DNA from: Brachybacterium sp. UMB0905
Lineage (GTDB): Bacteria > Actinomycetota > Actinomycetes > Actinomycetales > Dermabacteraceae
Assembly (NCBI RefSeq): GCF_002871795.1
Contig: NZ_PNHL01000006.1
Location: 152,030 to 216,029, forward strand
Length of the DNA stretch: 64,000 bases
Direction of reading: 5' to 3'
Shown here: in pieces, positions 42,914 through 51,142 of the stretch
Layout of the letters: each line of letters begins with the position of its first letter
How positions within the stretch are numbered: the stretch's first letter is position 1
Translations under genes and position numbers: made by a program
Notes under the pieces: generated by a model
Databases searched by the model: none
What the model was told of the DNA's origin: nothing
The model's input: the letters and a program-made list of their open reading frames with translations, nothing else

Positions 42914-44302
42914 ATGACATCCGCGAATCAGACCCCTCGCCCCGGCCGCACGCCCATGACGCGGCGGCGGATGCTGCAGGGCACCCTCGCCGCGGCAGCG
43001 GGCACAGGTGCTCTCAGCGCCTGCTCCACCGGCGCTGTCGGCTCCGGTGATGTCACCGAGATCGACTACTGGCTGTGGGATGCCCTGCAGCTGCCCGCCT
43101 ACTCCGCGGCGATCGACCGGTTCATGGAGCAGAACCCGGATATCCGGGTGCGGATCACCCAGATGGGCTGGGACGATTACTGGACCAAGCTCACCGCCTC
43201 CTTCGTGGCCGAGGCCGGTCCGGATGCGTTCACCGACCACCTGGCGCGCTTCCCCGAGTTCGTGAGCCTGGGGGTGATCAGCCCGCTGGACGGCCTGGGC
43301 GATCTGGACTCCATCCCCGGTGACCGCTTCCAGAACGGCCTGCAGGACCTGTGGACCGGGCAGGACGGGAAGCGATACGGCATCCCCAAGGACTACGACA
43401 CGATCGCGGTGCTGTACGACCAGACGATGCTCGAAGAGGAGGGTCTGACCCCCGAGGACCTCGCGAACCTCGAGTGGAACCCGGACGACGGCGGCACCTG
43501 GGAGCAGATGCTCGCCCGCCTCACCATCGACTCGAACGGCAAGCGCGGCGATCAGGACGGCTTCGACCCCACCTCCGTCCAGCGCTACGGCCTGGGCACC
43601 GAGGGATCGATCGACTACGTCGGCCAGTCCTCGTGGTCCTCCTTCGCCTTCGGCACCGGCTGGCGCTTCACCGACGAGGCCACCTGGGGCACCCGCTTCC
43701 AGTACGACGACGAACGGTTCGTGAGGACCATCGACTGGTACTTCGGCATGGTGGACAAAGGGTTCTTCCCGCCCTACGGCACCTTCGGGGACTCCTCTCC
43801 GAAACAGGCGCAGCTGCAGTCCGGCTCCGCGGCGCTGGTGATGGACGGCTCGTGGATGATCACGACGTACAACAACGCCGAGGGCATCGAGCTGGGGATC
43901 GCGCCGCTCCCGGCCGGTCCCGAGGGCACCCCGATGTCGATGTTCAACGGCCTGGGCGATTCGATCTCCGCGCAGTCGGACAAGAAGGCGGAGGCGGCGC
44001 GGCTGATCGGCTTCCTGGCCTCCGATGAGGCCCAGCAGATCATCGGCGAGCGCGCACCGTTCTTCCCCGCCACGGACACCGGCACCCGCGCAGCGATCCA
44101 GAGCTACGCGGACCAGAGCCTGGACGTCACGCCCTTCACGGATCGGGTGAAGAACGGTGAGACAGGCCTGTACCCGCTGGTGGAGAACTCCGCCTCGATC
44201 GCCTCGATCATGCAGCCCGCCTTCGACCAGATCTGGATGAGGAGAATCAGCGGCGCGGACTTCGCCGCCTACAACGAGCGGGTCAACGCCCTGTTCTCCT
44301 GA
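42914..44302 (+). CDS. sugar-binding lipoprotein of the alpha-galactoside ABC importer
   Basis: 462 residues, extracytoplasmic solute-binding family 1. The signal has TRRRMLQG and a lipobox LSAC (Cys about residue 37), a Tat-like lipoprotein signal as in DctP. The mature protein shows SBP_1 features: YWLWDALQLPAYSAAIDRF start, GIPKDYDTIAVLYDQ, and GSWMITTY near residue 315. The ATG at 42914 lies 6 bp after GAGGTG; the GTG at 42905 is an alternative. Last gene of the operon, followed by a 12-bp stem terminator shared with the ROK gene. Confidence 0.93.
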   Translation: MTSANQTPRPGRTPMTRRRMLQGTLAAAAGTGALSACSTGAVGSGDVTEIDYWLWDALQLPAYSAAIDRFMEQNPDIRVRITQMGWDDYWTKLTASFVAEAGPDAFTDHLARFPEFVSLGVISPLDGLGDLDSIPGDRFQNGLQDLWTGQDGKRYGIPKDYDTIAVLYDQTMLEEEGLTPEDLANLEWNPDDGGTWEQMLARLTIDSNGKRGDQDGFDPTSVQRYGLGTEGSIDYVGQSSWSSFAFGTGWRFTDEATWGTRFQYDDERFVRTIDWYFGMVDKGFFPPYGTFGDSSPKQAQLQSGSAALVMDGSWMITTYNNAEGIELGIAPLPAGPEGTPMSMFNGLGDSISAQSDKKAEAARLIGFLASDEAQQIIGERAPFFPATDTGTRAAIQSYADQSLDVTPFTDRVKNGETGLYPLVENSASIASIMQPAFDQIWMRRISGADFAAYNERVNALFS

Positions 44303-44325
44303 GCGGACGGCGCCGCGCGACCCCC

Positions 44326-44360
44326 GTCGGCGCCCCGAGGCCTCACCCCGGGGCGCCGAC
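44326..44360. terminator. bidirectional stem-loop between binding-protein and ROK genes
   Basis: 12-bp perfect arms at 44326-44337 and 44349-44360 with an 11-nt loop. The ROK stop codon (44343-44345) lies inside the loop, so the hairpin serves both converging genes. Confidence 0.8.
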
Positions 44361-45497
44361 GTACGCCGTGATCGCGATGACGGCGGCGCCGCGTGCCCAC
44401 TCGTCGAAGTCACCGCTGAGGCGGCGCAGCACCAGATCGCGCTGCATCTGCGGCAGCATCGCGCGCAGCGTCTGCTCGAACAGCGGGTCGGCCGCGGCGA
44501 TGATGTCCACGCCCTCCCCGCCGAGGATCAGCGCCTGCGGGTCCACCAGCGCCATGATCCCGGCGGCCGTGTGGGCGAGGGCCCGCGTCACCTCCGCGGC
44601 GAGTGCGTGCGCCCCTGCGTGACCGGCCGCCAGCAGTTCGCGCAGCTGCGCGAGCGATTCCTCGGGGCCCAGCACCCCACGAGCCCGGGCCCGCTGCAGC
44701 AAAGGCGCGGTGGAGGCGACATCGCTCAGCAGCACCGGACTGCCGTCCTCCCGGGTTCCGACGGGGAAGCGTCCGGTCAACCCGGCCACATCACGCTCGC
44801 CGCGGATCAGGCGGCCGTCGACCACGGTGGCGCTGCCCACCCCGGCGCCGATGGTCAGCACCGCGAAGGAGCGGTAGGCGCGGCCCACGCCGAACCAGTG
44901 CAGGCCATGCACCATGGCGACCAGGTCGTTCTCCACCACGACGGGCACATCCAGGCACGCGGCCAGCAGATCTGCGAGTTCCACCGGATCCCGCCAGCCC
45001 AGATAGTGACAGGACAGCACGGTGCGGCCGCTCGCGACCACCCCGCCGACGCTGATCCCCACCACCGCCACATGCGGATGCGCCTCGATCAGCGCGGTCG
45101 CCAGCTCGAGCACCGCCTCGACCACCGCCGGCACCGCGGTATCGGCGAGCGGCACCGCGAGCTCTTCGAGCGTATTGCCGCGCACCGTGGTGACCACGGC
45201 GTGAACCTCATCGGCCGTGACCTTCACCCCCACGAAGCGGGGGCCGTGGCGCTCCTCGACATCCAGCGGCTCCTGGGGGCGGCCCTTGGTCGGCGCGACA
45301 GTCTCGAGACTGTGCAGGTGCCCGCCTTCGAGCAGCTCCCGGGTCACCCGGGTGACGGTGGGCGCGGAGAGCCCCAGCCGACGGGTCAGATCCCGCCTCG
45401 AGCGGGGTCCGAAGCGCAGCAGATCACGGTAGACGGCACGGGCGCTGGCCCCACCCAGCCCCACCATCGAGCGCTGTGAGTGCTGCTGACCGTGCAT
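44343..45497 (-). CDS. ROK-family transcriptional repressor of the sugar cluster
   Basis: 384 residues. An N-terminal MarR-like winged helix (about 22-75: GPRSRRDLTRRLGLSAPTVTR, core RRDLTRRLGLSAPTVT) is followed by a ROK sugar-kinase-like domain with VVGISVGGVV, VVVENDLVAM and ILGGEGVD. The ROK zinc motif (CxCGxxGC) is absent: the equivalent place reads GRFPVGTREDGSP with no Cys. Convergent with the GH36 transport operon, it probably represses it until an alpha-galactoside or a derivative binds. Start ATG 45497; ribosome binding site weak. Confidence 0.87.
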   Translation of the reverse strand: MHGQQHSQRSMVGLGGASARAVYRDLLRFGPRSRRDLTRRLGLSAPTVTRVTRELLEGGHLHSLETVAPTKGRPQEPLDVEERHGPRFVGVKVTADEVHAVVTTVRGNTLEELAVPLADTAVPAVVEAVLELATALIEAHPHVAVVGISVGGVVASGRTVLSCHYLGWRDPVELADLLAACLDVPVVVENDLVAMVHGLHWFGVGRAYRSFAVLTIGAGVGSATVVDGRLIRGERDVAGLTGRFPVGTREDGSPVLLSDVASTAPLLQRARARGVLGPEESLAQLRELLAAGHAGAHALAAEVTRALAHTAAGIMALVDPQALILGGEGVDIIAAADPLFEQTLRAMLPQMQRDLVLRRLSGDFDEWARGAAVIAITAYVGAPG

Positions 45498-45614
45498 GGG
45501 TGGATCGTAGCCCGGTGATGATGCGCGGAACGGCCCGGATCTGACATCCTGCAGGGGTACCACGTGCAGCCGGGCGGACGACGCCCGGACCCATCGGCCC
45601 CAGGGGGACGTTCC

Positions 45615-46289
45615 ATGACTGAGACCACCGCGCAGGCTGCCCAGGAGCAGCCCACCGTCTACACCGCCTACGAGATCGACTTCATGCTCTCGCTGCGCCC
45701 CACCGAGAACGGTGAGGTGACCCGCGAGCAGGTGGGTCTGCGCAGCGCCCCGGAAGAGGCCCGCGAGTTCGTGACCGCCGCGGTCACCTCGGGCCTGCGG
45801 GCCCGCGGGAAGGTGGAGCGCACCGAGGATGGTCAGTGGCTGCTGGCCGAGGAGGGGCAGGTCATCGCGACCGCGCTGACTGCCGCGGACCGCTGGATGG
45901 GGGTGGCCCTGGCCGAGGGTGATGCGATGCGCATGGCCTTCATCATCAAGGCTGCTGAGGCCGTCATCATGCTCACCCAGGACGAGCTGGACTCCTTCAT
46001 GGTCACCGCCATGACCGATCCGGCGCAGGTGCCCGGCGCGGTGAACGACATCGTCAGCGCCTTCTTGGCCGGCGGCAATCAGCGCACCGTCTCCCTGCGC
46101 CGGACCGAGATGGCCACGAAGGATCAGCCGGTGCCGATGATGTTCCACGTCGAGGAGGACGGCAGCTGGAAGATCGGCCACCTGCCGCTGGATGAGGAGG
46201 GCATCCTCTCCGTCTCCGACGTCACCTCCGAGGGTGTGCTCACCGCGGTGACCGCCCTGTGGGAGGAGGGCCGCAGCGAGGCCCCGTGA
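45615..46289 (+). CDS. conserved hypothetical soluble protein
   Basis: 224 residues from the ATG at 45615 (AGGGGGA upstream). No signal or membrane segment. Layout: a short Ala/Gln/Glu-rich N-terminus, YTAYEIDFMLSLRP, then an alpha/beta-like region with LAEEGQVIATALTAADRWMGV (core VIATALTAADRWMGV) and a final FHVEEDGSWKIGHLPL. The pattern is vaguely like ESX-secretion EspG-type proteins (MTNxVxLTxxExDxL start) but too weak to assign. Function unknown. Confidence 0.72.
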   Translation: MTETTAQAAQEQPTVYTAYEIDFMLSLRPTENGEVTREQVGLRSAPEEAREFVTAAVTSGLRARGKVERTEDGQWLLAEEGQVIATALTAADRWMGVALAEGDAMRMAFIIKAAEAVIMLTQDELDSFMVTAMTDPAQVPGAVNDIVSAFLAGGNQRTVSLRRTEMATKDQPVPMMFHVEEDGSWKIGHLPLDEEGILSVSDVTSEGVLTAVTALWEEGRSEAP

Positions 46290-46326
46290 GGCCCAGCGTT
46301 TCCGGTCTCCGCTGTTTCTCGTCTCC

Positions 46327-46363
46327 GCGCCGGGCGCGTCAGGTCACCTGACGCGCCCGGCGC
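46327..46363. terminator. 37-bp near-perfect palindrome between convergent genes
   Basis: 18-bp perfect arms (46327-46344 and 46346-46363) around a single central C. The stop codon of the minus-strand DUF4126 gene (46339-46341) is part of the stem. Bidirectional terminator by position. Confidence 0.82.
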
Positions 46364-46935
46364 TCTCGCACGTCCCGCAGGCGCTGTCGCAGGTTCCGGT
46401 AGGCCCGGCGGATCCGGACGATGACGTAGATCCCCACGCCCAGCAGCACGAGCGCGAGGATCGCGGCGACGATCGGCAGCAGCACGGTCAGCACGCCCAT
46501 CACTACTGCGGCGAGATCCTCACCGGTGGAGACCAGGACGTTGGAGACCGGCTCCGGGGAGACGTTCACCGCCGCACGGGCGGTGGATTTCGCGGCGTGC
46601 GAGCCGAACGCCGCGGCCGCCCCCATCACCGCCATGACGATCGCCGCGGTGGTGTCGGTCTCCCCGCCCAGCAGGTAGCCGATCGCACCGCCGGCGATGG
46701 GGCGCACCACGGTGTGCAGCTGATCCCAGAACGAGTCCAGGAACGCGATCTTGTCCGCCGCGAAGTCCACCACCAGCAGGATCCCGGTGATCACCAGCAG
46801 GTCGGTGCGCTGCAGCACCTCCGGCACCTGCTCGATCCCGAACAGCCGCCCGGTCAGCCCCAGCAGGAAGATCATGAAGTACGGGCGGATTCCGCTGACC
46901 CAGCCGGATCCCAGGGTCATCAGCAGTGCTTCCAT
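46339..46935 (-). CDS. DUF4126 family membrane protein
   Basis: 198 residues with about four to five helices. The DUF4126 pattern is clear: a SGIRPYFMIFLLGL start, LLVVDFAADKIAFLDSFWDQLHTVVRPIAGG (core ADKIAFLDSFWDQLHTVVRP), then GAAAAFGSHAAKSTARAAVN and PEPVSNVLVSTGED. The C-terminus is a strongly basic tail (RRAYRNLRQRLRDVRERRAR) in the cytoplasm. Function unknown; widespread in actinobacteria. GGAGAG precedes the ATG. Confidence 0.87.
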   Translation of the reverse strand: MEALLMTLGSGWVSGIRPYFMIFLLGLTGRLFGIEQVPEVLQRTDLLVITGILLVVDFAADKIAFLDSFWDQLHTVVRPIAGGAIGYLLGGETDTTAAIVMAVMGAAAAFGSHAAKSTARAAVNVSPEPVSNVLVSTGEDLAAVVMGVLTVLLPIVAAILALVLLGVGIYVIVRIRRAYRNLRQRLRDVRERRARQVT

Positions 46936-46994
46936 CGGCTCTCTCCTCGCCGTGATCGCCGGCTCGTGCCGGGGTGTCGTTCAGCCGAACCGGC

Positions 46995-47651
46995 TCAGGG
47001 CCGACGCCGCCCGCCGGAGGTGTGCTCGTGCAGGACGGTGCGCAGCAGACGGATGTCCTGCCCGGTGGGCTCCGACCAGGTCCACACGTGCCGATCGAAG
47101 GCCGACATGATGACCCGTCGGCCGTCCTTGCGGCGCACCGCCGCGGTCAGCCAGTGCACGGGATGCACCACCTTCGATTCGATCCCCTCGATGTCCCGCC
47201 AGGGCACCTCGGTGGAGCCCACCGCACCCACGACGCGCAGACCGGCATCGGTGATCTCCACTCGCGAGCGCGCGGTGCACAGCGCCACCCAGGCGAAGCG
47301 CAGCCCCAGCAGGAGCAGCAGCACCGCCATCGCCCCCATCGCGAGCAGCACCAGGATCATCGCGAGCCCCGGGGCTCGCCCGTCGTCGAGACCCACCAGC
47401 AGCAGCACCATGATGATCACCGGGATCAGCGCGATGCCCAGCAGCACCGCCGCGATCACCGAGCGCAGCAGCGTGTCCATGGTGGGGTTGCGCGGCAGCA
47501 GCGCCCGCACCTGGCCCCGGGAGCTGGGGCCGCCGCGCCGACGAGCATCCAGGGCATCCACCATCCGCTCCACCGTCGCGGTGGAGCGCGAGTAGTCGGG
47601 CAGCACCGATCCGGACGTCGGTTCAGGGCCGATCTGTCGGGGAATGGTCAT
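46995..47651 (-). CDS. membrane protein with PH-like (DUF304/bPH) domain
   Basis: 218 residues from the ATG at 47651. Two transmembrane helices (about 62-85 and 93-118) are followed by a bacterial PH-like domain: SRVEITDAGLRVVGAVGSTEVPWRDIEGIE (core STEVPWRDIEGIESKV) and the ending WSEPTGQDIRLLRTVLHEHT. These proteins sit in the membrane with the PH domain inside; role unknown. 59 bp from the DUF4126 gene, same strand; divergent from 47675 with only 23 bp between, so promoters must overlap the coding starts. Confidence 0.75.
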   Translation of the reverse strand: MTIPRQIGPEPTSGSVLPDYSRSTATVERMVDALDARRRGGPSSRGQVRALLPRNPTMDTLLRSVIAAVLLGIALIPVIIMVLLLVGLDDGRAPGLAMILVLLAMGAMAVLLLLLGLRFAWVALCTARSRVEITDAGLRVVGAVGSTEVPWRDIEGIESKVVHPVHWLTAAVRRKDGRRVIMSAFDRHVWTWSEPTGQDIRLLRTVLHEHTSGGRRRP

Positions 47652-47674
47652 GCGCCCAGCGTAGTGTGCAGGGC

Positions 47675-48316
47675 ATGTCCACCCCCTCCGATTCCGGTTC
47701 CTCCGCCGCCCGCTTCCGCCGCCCCGGACGCCTGTTCCCCTCGGTCGCCGCGTCGATCGAGGGCGAACCGGACCCGGCGAGCTCCACGGACCTCGCGCAT
47801 GACTCCGCGCGAGCGCTGCTGGACGGGGTGTTCCACAGCGCCGACCCGGAGGTGGTGCGGCGCGTGGTGACCCTCGCCCAGGAGGAGGGGCTCGCGGATC
47901 TGGCGGCCCTGTGGTCCGGTTCCCCCGCCACGACACTGCCCGGTGCGCTGTGGCGGCTGTATGTGCTGCACACGTGGGTGCGGCGCGATGGCGAGGATGT
48001 GGTGCGCCGCTACCGCGCCGGGGCCCGCACCGTCCCCGGTCTGCGCTACCTCTCGGGTATTGCGGAGCCCCCGGAAGTGCAGCAGGTCCACGCGACGATG
48101 GATGAGATCCTGCGCGGCGCCTTCACCGGGGATCTGCCGCTCGCGCTGCGGCGCGCCGGGGCGGTGGCCACGATCGTCGCGCACGGCAGCGCGCATCTGG
48201 CCGACGGCCCGGAGGCCGATGCGGAGGCGGACACCCGCTCGGCGGAGCGTCTGCTGCGCACCGGCGAGGAGCTCGTCGCGGCCGCCCGCGCCGCGGAGGC
48301 CGGGCGCCTGGACTGA
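47675..48316 (+). CDS. conserved hypothetical protein
   Basis: 213 residues, no membrane segment. Ser/Arg-rich N-terminus, then an all-helical protein with HDSARALLDGVFHSADPEVV, SPATTLPGALWRLYVLHTWVRRDGEDVV (core LPGALWRLYVLHTWV) and AEPPEVQQVHATMDEIL. Homologues in related actinobacteria are conserved but functionally uncharacterised as far as I know. Start ATG 47675, 23 bp from the divergent PH-domain gene. Confidence 0.68.
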   Translation: MSTPSDSGSSAARFRRPGRLFPSVAASIEGEPDPASSTDLAHDSARALLDGVFHSADPEVVRRVVTLAQEEGLADLAALWSGSPATTLPGALWRLYVLHTWVRRDGEDVVRRYRAGARTVPGLRYLSGIAEPPEVQQVHATMDEILRGAFTGDLPLALRRAGAVATIVAHGSAHLADGPEADAEADTRSAERLLRTGEELVAAARAAEAGRLD

Positions 48317-48511
48317 CGTGGGAATTCCCATGTACGCGCCTGCGGGAGCAGACCCGCCGGGCCATGTGCTCTAGGATGGCTGGCGCGCCGGGCCGCGGTT
48401 GCCCCGGGCTCCAACATCTGCCGCTTCGAGCGGCCTTCGCGCCGACAGGCGCATCCCGGTCCGGCGCCTCAGCTTCATGCAGGACGCGCGCGTGGCGCGA
48501 GGAGGTGACCC

Positions 48512-49162
48512 GTGGTGTCCTCGCCCTGGCGGGCGGCGCTGGACCGCCTGCGCCCACAACGCACCGAGCGTCCGATGTACGCCCTGCTCGGCGAGCTGGC
48601 GGAGCTGCAGCTGCAGGCCACGGACACGCACTCCAAGCTGCTGGGGCATGGCTATCGCGAACGCACCCGCATCGCCCCCAAGCTGCATGAGCAGTCCACC
48701 GTGGCCGAGGAGCTGTGTCGGCGCATCTCCGAGCGCCTGGGCCGTTCCCTGGTCACCCCCTATGAGGCGGAGCTGCTGGATGACTTCGCCCTGACCATCG
48801 CCGATTCGCTGGATGCGATGGAGCACACCGGCGGGCTGCTGACCGGCACCGAGGTGGGGCCGCTGCCCACCGCACTGCTGGAAGCCGCCAAGGGGATCGA
48901 ACGGGCCGCGGAGCTGACGGTCGCAGCCTCCTGGACCCTGTCCGGGGAGCGGGACCTGGGCGATTATTATCCGCAGATGCGCAAGCTCAAGCGGCAGGGC
49001 GAGCGTCTGGTGCGGCAGGCGCTGGCCGATCTGTACGGCATGAGCGGCTCGTCCCGCGAGCTGATGGCCCTGCGTGACGTGATCGAGTCCGTGCGCGCCA
49101 CGATCTCGCTGCAGGAGCAGGCTGCACGCCGTGCCGAGCTGCTGCGCGTCAAGGATGCCTGA
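48512..49162 (+). CDS. DUF47 family PhoU-like phosphate transport accessory protein
   Basis: 216 residues, all-helical PhoU-like fold of the DUF47/YkaA family, which regulates Pit phosphate transporters. Pattern: LAELQLQATDTHSKLL, EELCRRISERLGRSLVTPYEAE (core RISERLGRSLVTPYEAELL with the DR/PxDRED-like metal segment as TPYEAELLDDFA), and LKRQGERLVRQALADL. GTG start at 48512 (or 48515) behind GGAGGTGA. Its TGA abuts the GTG of the Pit gene with no gap, so the pair is coupled. Confidence 0.87.
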   Translation: MVSSPWRAALDRLRPQRTERPMYALLGELAELQLQATDTHSKLLGHGYRERTRIAPKLHEQSTVAEELCRRISERLGRSLVTPYEAELLDDFALTIADSLDAMEHTGGLLTGTEVGPLPTALLEAAKGIERAAELTVAASWTLSGERDLGDYYPQMRKLKRQGERLVRQALADLYGMSGSSRELMALRDVIESVRATISLQEQAARRAELLRVKDA

Positions 49163-50179
49163 GTGAGCGCAGTGCTGCTGGGCCTGATCGTGGCGCTGGC
49201 CTTGGTGATGGCCTACGTCAACGGGTTCCACGACGCCTCCAATGCGGTCTCCACCTCGATCACCACGCGCACCCTCCAGGAGTCCACGGCCCTGACCATG
49301 GCGGCGCTACTGAACGTGCTGGGGACGCTGCTCGGGGCAGGACTGATCGCACTGACCACCGAGTGGGCGGTGTCGATGCTGGGCCTGCAGACGCTGCTGG
49401 AGGCGACCGCGGGGCATGGTGAGCTGCTGGGCGCGGCGCTCGTGGCGGTGCTGCTCACCACGATCTTCTGGGACCTCACCACCTGGTGGTTCGGCATGCC
49501 CACCTCGACCTGGCATGCCTTCCTCGCCGCCCTGGTGGGGGCGTCGCTGGTGATCGCCTCAGCCGCGGACTGGTCGCGCCTGGGCTGGGTCCTGCTGGTC
49601 TCCGTGGTGGGCCCGGTGCTCTCGGCGGCCTTCGCCTTCGTGCTGATGCACCTGGTGCTGCGGCTGGGGCGGGCAGAGATGCTGCGGGCGGGGCAGATCC
49701 GCTTCGCGCAGACCATTTCCGCGGGGGCGGTGGCGACCGGTCACGGAATGAACGACTCCCGGATCCCGCTGGCGGTCGTCGTCATCAGCGGCGCGTCCGC
49801 CGGGGTGCCGGGGGTGACGTCGCTGTCGATGGTGCTGGCGATCGCCGTCGCGGTGGGGGCCGGGACCCTTATGGGCGGGCATCGTCTGATCCGCACCCTG
49901 GGGAGGCGTCTGACGGACCTCACCGCAGCCCAGGGGCTGGCTGCGGAGACGTCCTCCGCGGCATCGATGACGCTGGGCATGCTGGGGCTCGAGGTGCCGA
50001 TGTCCACCTCGCAGTCGCTGGCCTCGAGTGTGGTGGGGGCGGGTCTGGCACGCGGAGTGCGGCACATCCGCTGGGGCGTGGCGCGCGAGGTGATCATCGC
50101 CTGGCTCATCACCCCGCCGGTGTGCGCCCTGCTGGGGGCGGCGCTTGCCGCGGTGGCGGCGACTGCCGTCAGCGCCTGA
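49163..50179 (+). CDS. pit: low-affinity inorganic phosphate transporter, PiT family
   Basis: 338 residues with about nine to ten helices. Both halves of the PiT internal repeat carry the signature: YVNGFHDASNAVST (about residues 15-28) and TGHGMNDSRIPLAV (about 193-206). Transports metal-phosphate with protons. The shorter length compared with E. coli PitA (about 500) is normal for the DUF47-linked subgroup. Follows the DUF47 gene directly (TGA-GTG). Confidence 0.93.
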   Translation: MSAVLLGLIVALALVMAYVNGFHDASNAVSTSITTRTLQESTALTMAALLNVLGTLLGAGLIALTTEWAVSMLGLQTLLEATAGHGELLGAALVAVLLTTIFWDLTTWWFGMPTSTWHAFLAALVGASLVIASAADWSRLGWVLLVSVVGPVLSAAFAFVLMHLVLRLGRAEMLRAGQIRFAQTISAGAVATGHGMNDSRIPLAVVVISGASAGVPGVTSLSMVLAIAVAVGAGTLMGGHRLIRTLGRRLTDLTAAQGLAAETSSAASMTLGMLGLEVPMSTSQSLASSVVGAGLARGVRHIRWGVAREVIIAWLITPPVCALLGAALAAVAATAVSA

Positions 50180-50220
50180 GGGCCCTATCCTGGATCGACC
50201 CCCGTGTTCAAGGAGTGCTG

Positions 50221-50955
50221 ATGTCCGACGCCGAGCGCCCTGGCGCCTCCCGCCGCCGCCCCAGCTACGGTCTGCCCGGCCCGCAGGCTGATGCGAGCCC
50301 GGGCTCGCAGGGGCAGACGGGGCCGACGTCCGCACAGCCCACACAGCCCGCACAGCCCGTCCCCTATGGCGCCCCCGCCCCTCAGGCTGAGCCGCTCCCC
50401 TATGGCGCGCCCGCCGCGGGTCCGGCCCCCGCTCCCGCCCCGCCGCGGCGCCGCAAGGGGCTCGTGATGCTGATCGTCGGTCTCGTGCTGCTGCTGGTCG
50501 TCGGCCCGCTGATGACGATCGGGGGGATCGTGTGGGGCGTGGGCTCCCTGGTCTCGGACACCGCCGCCGGCCCTACCGCGATGGAGGGCGGGGAGCTGAC
50601 GATGGAGCTGCCCGCGAGCGACATGCTGCTGATCTATGTGCCCAGCGCCGATGCGGATGCGGCGCAGTGCACCCTCGCCGAGGGCGATGCGCAGACCGTC
50701 CCCTCCTCGAGCACCGTCACCTTCCCCGACGGCACCGAGTACGAGCAGATCATGGGCGTGGCCGCCGTCTCCGACACCACGGTGACCATCAGCTGCACCG
50801 GCACCGATGGCGCCGCATATATGGGGCCGTACGGAATGCTGGACATGATGGGGCCGCTGCTGATCGGCGTGATCGTCGGCGTGCTGGCGGGGCTGGTGGG
50901 CCTGGTGCTGACGATCATCGGGATCGTGCGCCTGGTGCGCTCCGGGCGGCGCTGA
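50221..50955 (+). CDS. Pro/Gln-rich membrane protein with two helices around an exported domain
   Basis: 244 residues from ATG 50221 (AAGGAG upstream). A Pro/Ala/Gln/Tyr-rich cytoplasmic N-terminus with repeats (YGAPAPQAEPLPYGAPAAG), then helix 1 (about 80-103), an exported stretch of about 95 residues with two Cys (AAQCTLAEGD and TISCTGTD, probable disulfide), and helix 2 (about 217-240). The N-terminus resembles those of the three paralogues at 14883-17320 only in composition. Function unknown. Confidence 0.75.
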   Translation: MSDAERPGASRRRPSYGLPGPQADASPGSQGQTGPTSAQPTQPAQPVPYGAPAPQAEPLPYGAPAAGPAPAPAPPRRRKGLVMLIVGLVLLLVVGPLMTIGGIVWGVGSLVSDTAAGPTAMEGGELTMELPASDMLLIYVPSADADAAQCTLAEGDAQTVPSSSTVTFPDGTEYEQIMGVAAVSDTTVTISCTGTDGAAYMGPYGMLDMMGPLLIGVIVGVLAGLVGLVLTIIGIVRLVRSGRR

Positions 50956-51142
50956 CCGGGCTCCTCGCGTCGTTCCGGGCCCCGCGCCGGGCGCGCGCGA
51001 GGGCCGGGCTTAGACCGCTCGTCTCGGAGGCTGCGCGGGGCGCACCGTCCCGTCGGCCCCTGACCTAGAGTGTGCCCCGTACGCGATCTCGAGGACCCCC
51101 GGGGGCACCGGGGAGGCCCGAGGACATCGAGGACGGAGCCCC
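50956..51142. other. 187-bp gap before pgm
   Basis: No gene. It should hold the pgm promoter; GACCTAGAGTGTG around 51061-51073 contains a TAGAGT -10-like hexamer (51065-51070) but the -35 is unclear. Confidence 0.4.
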
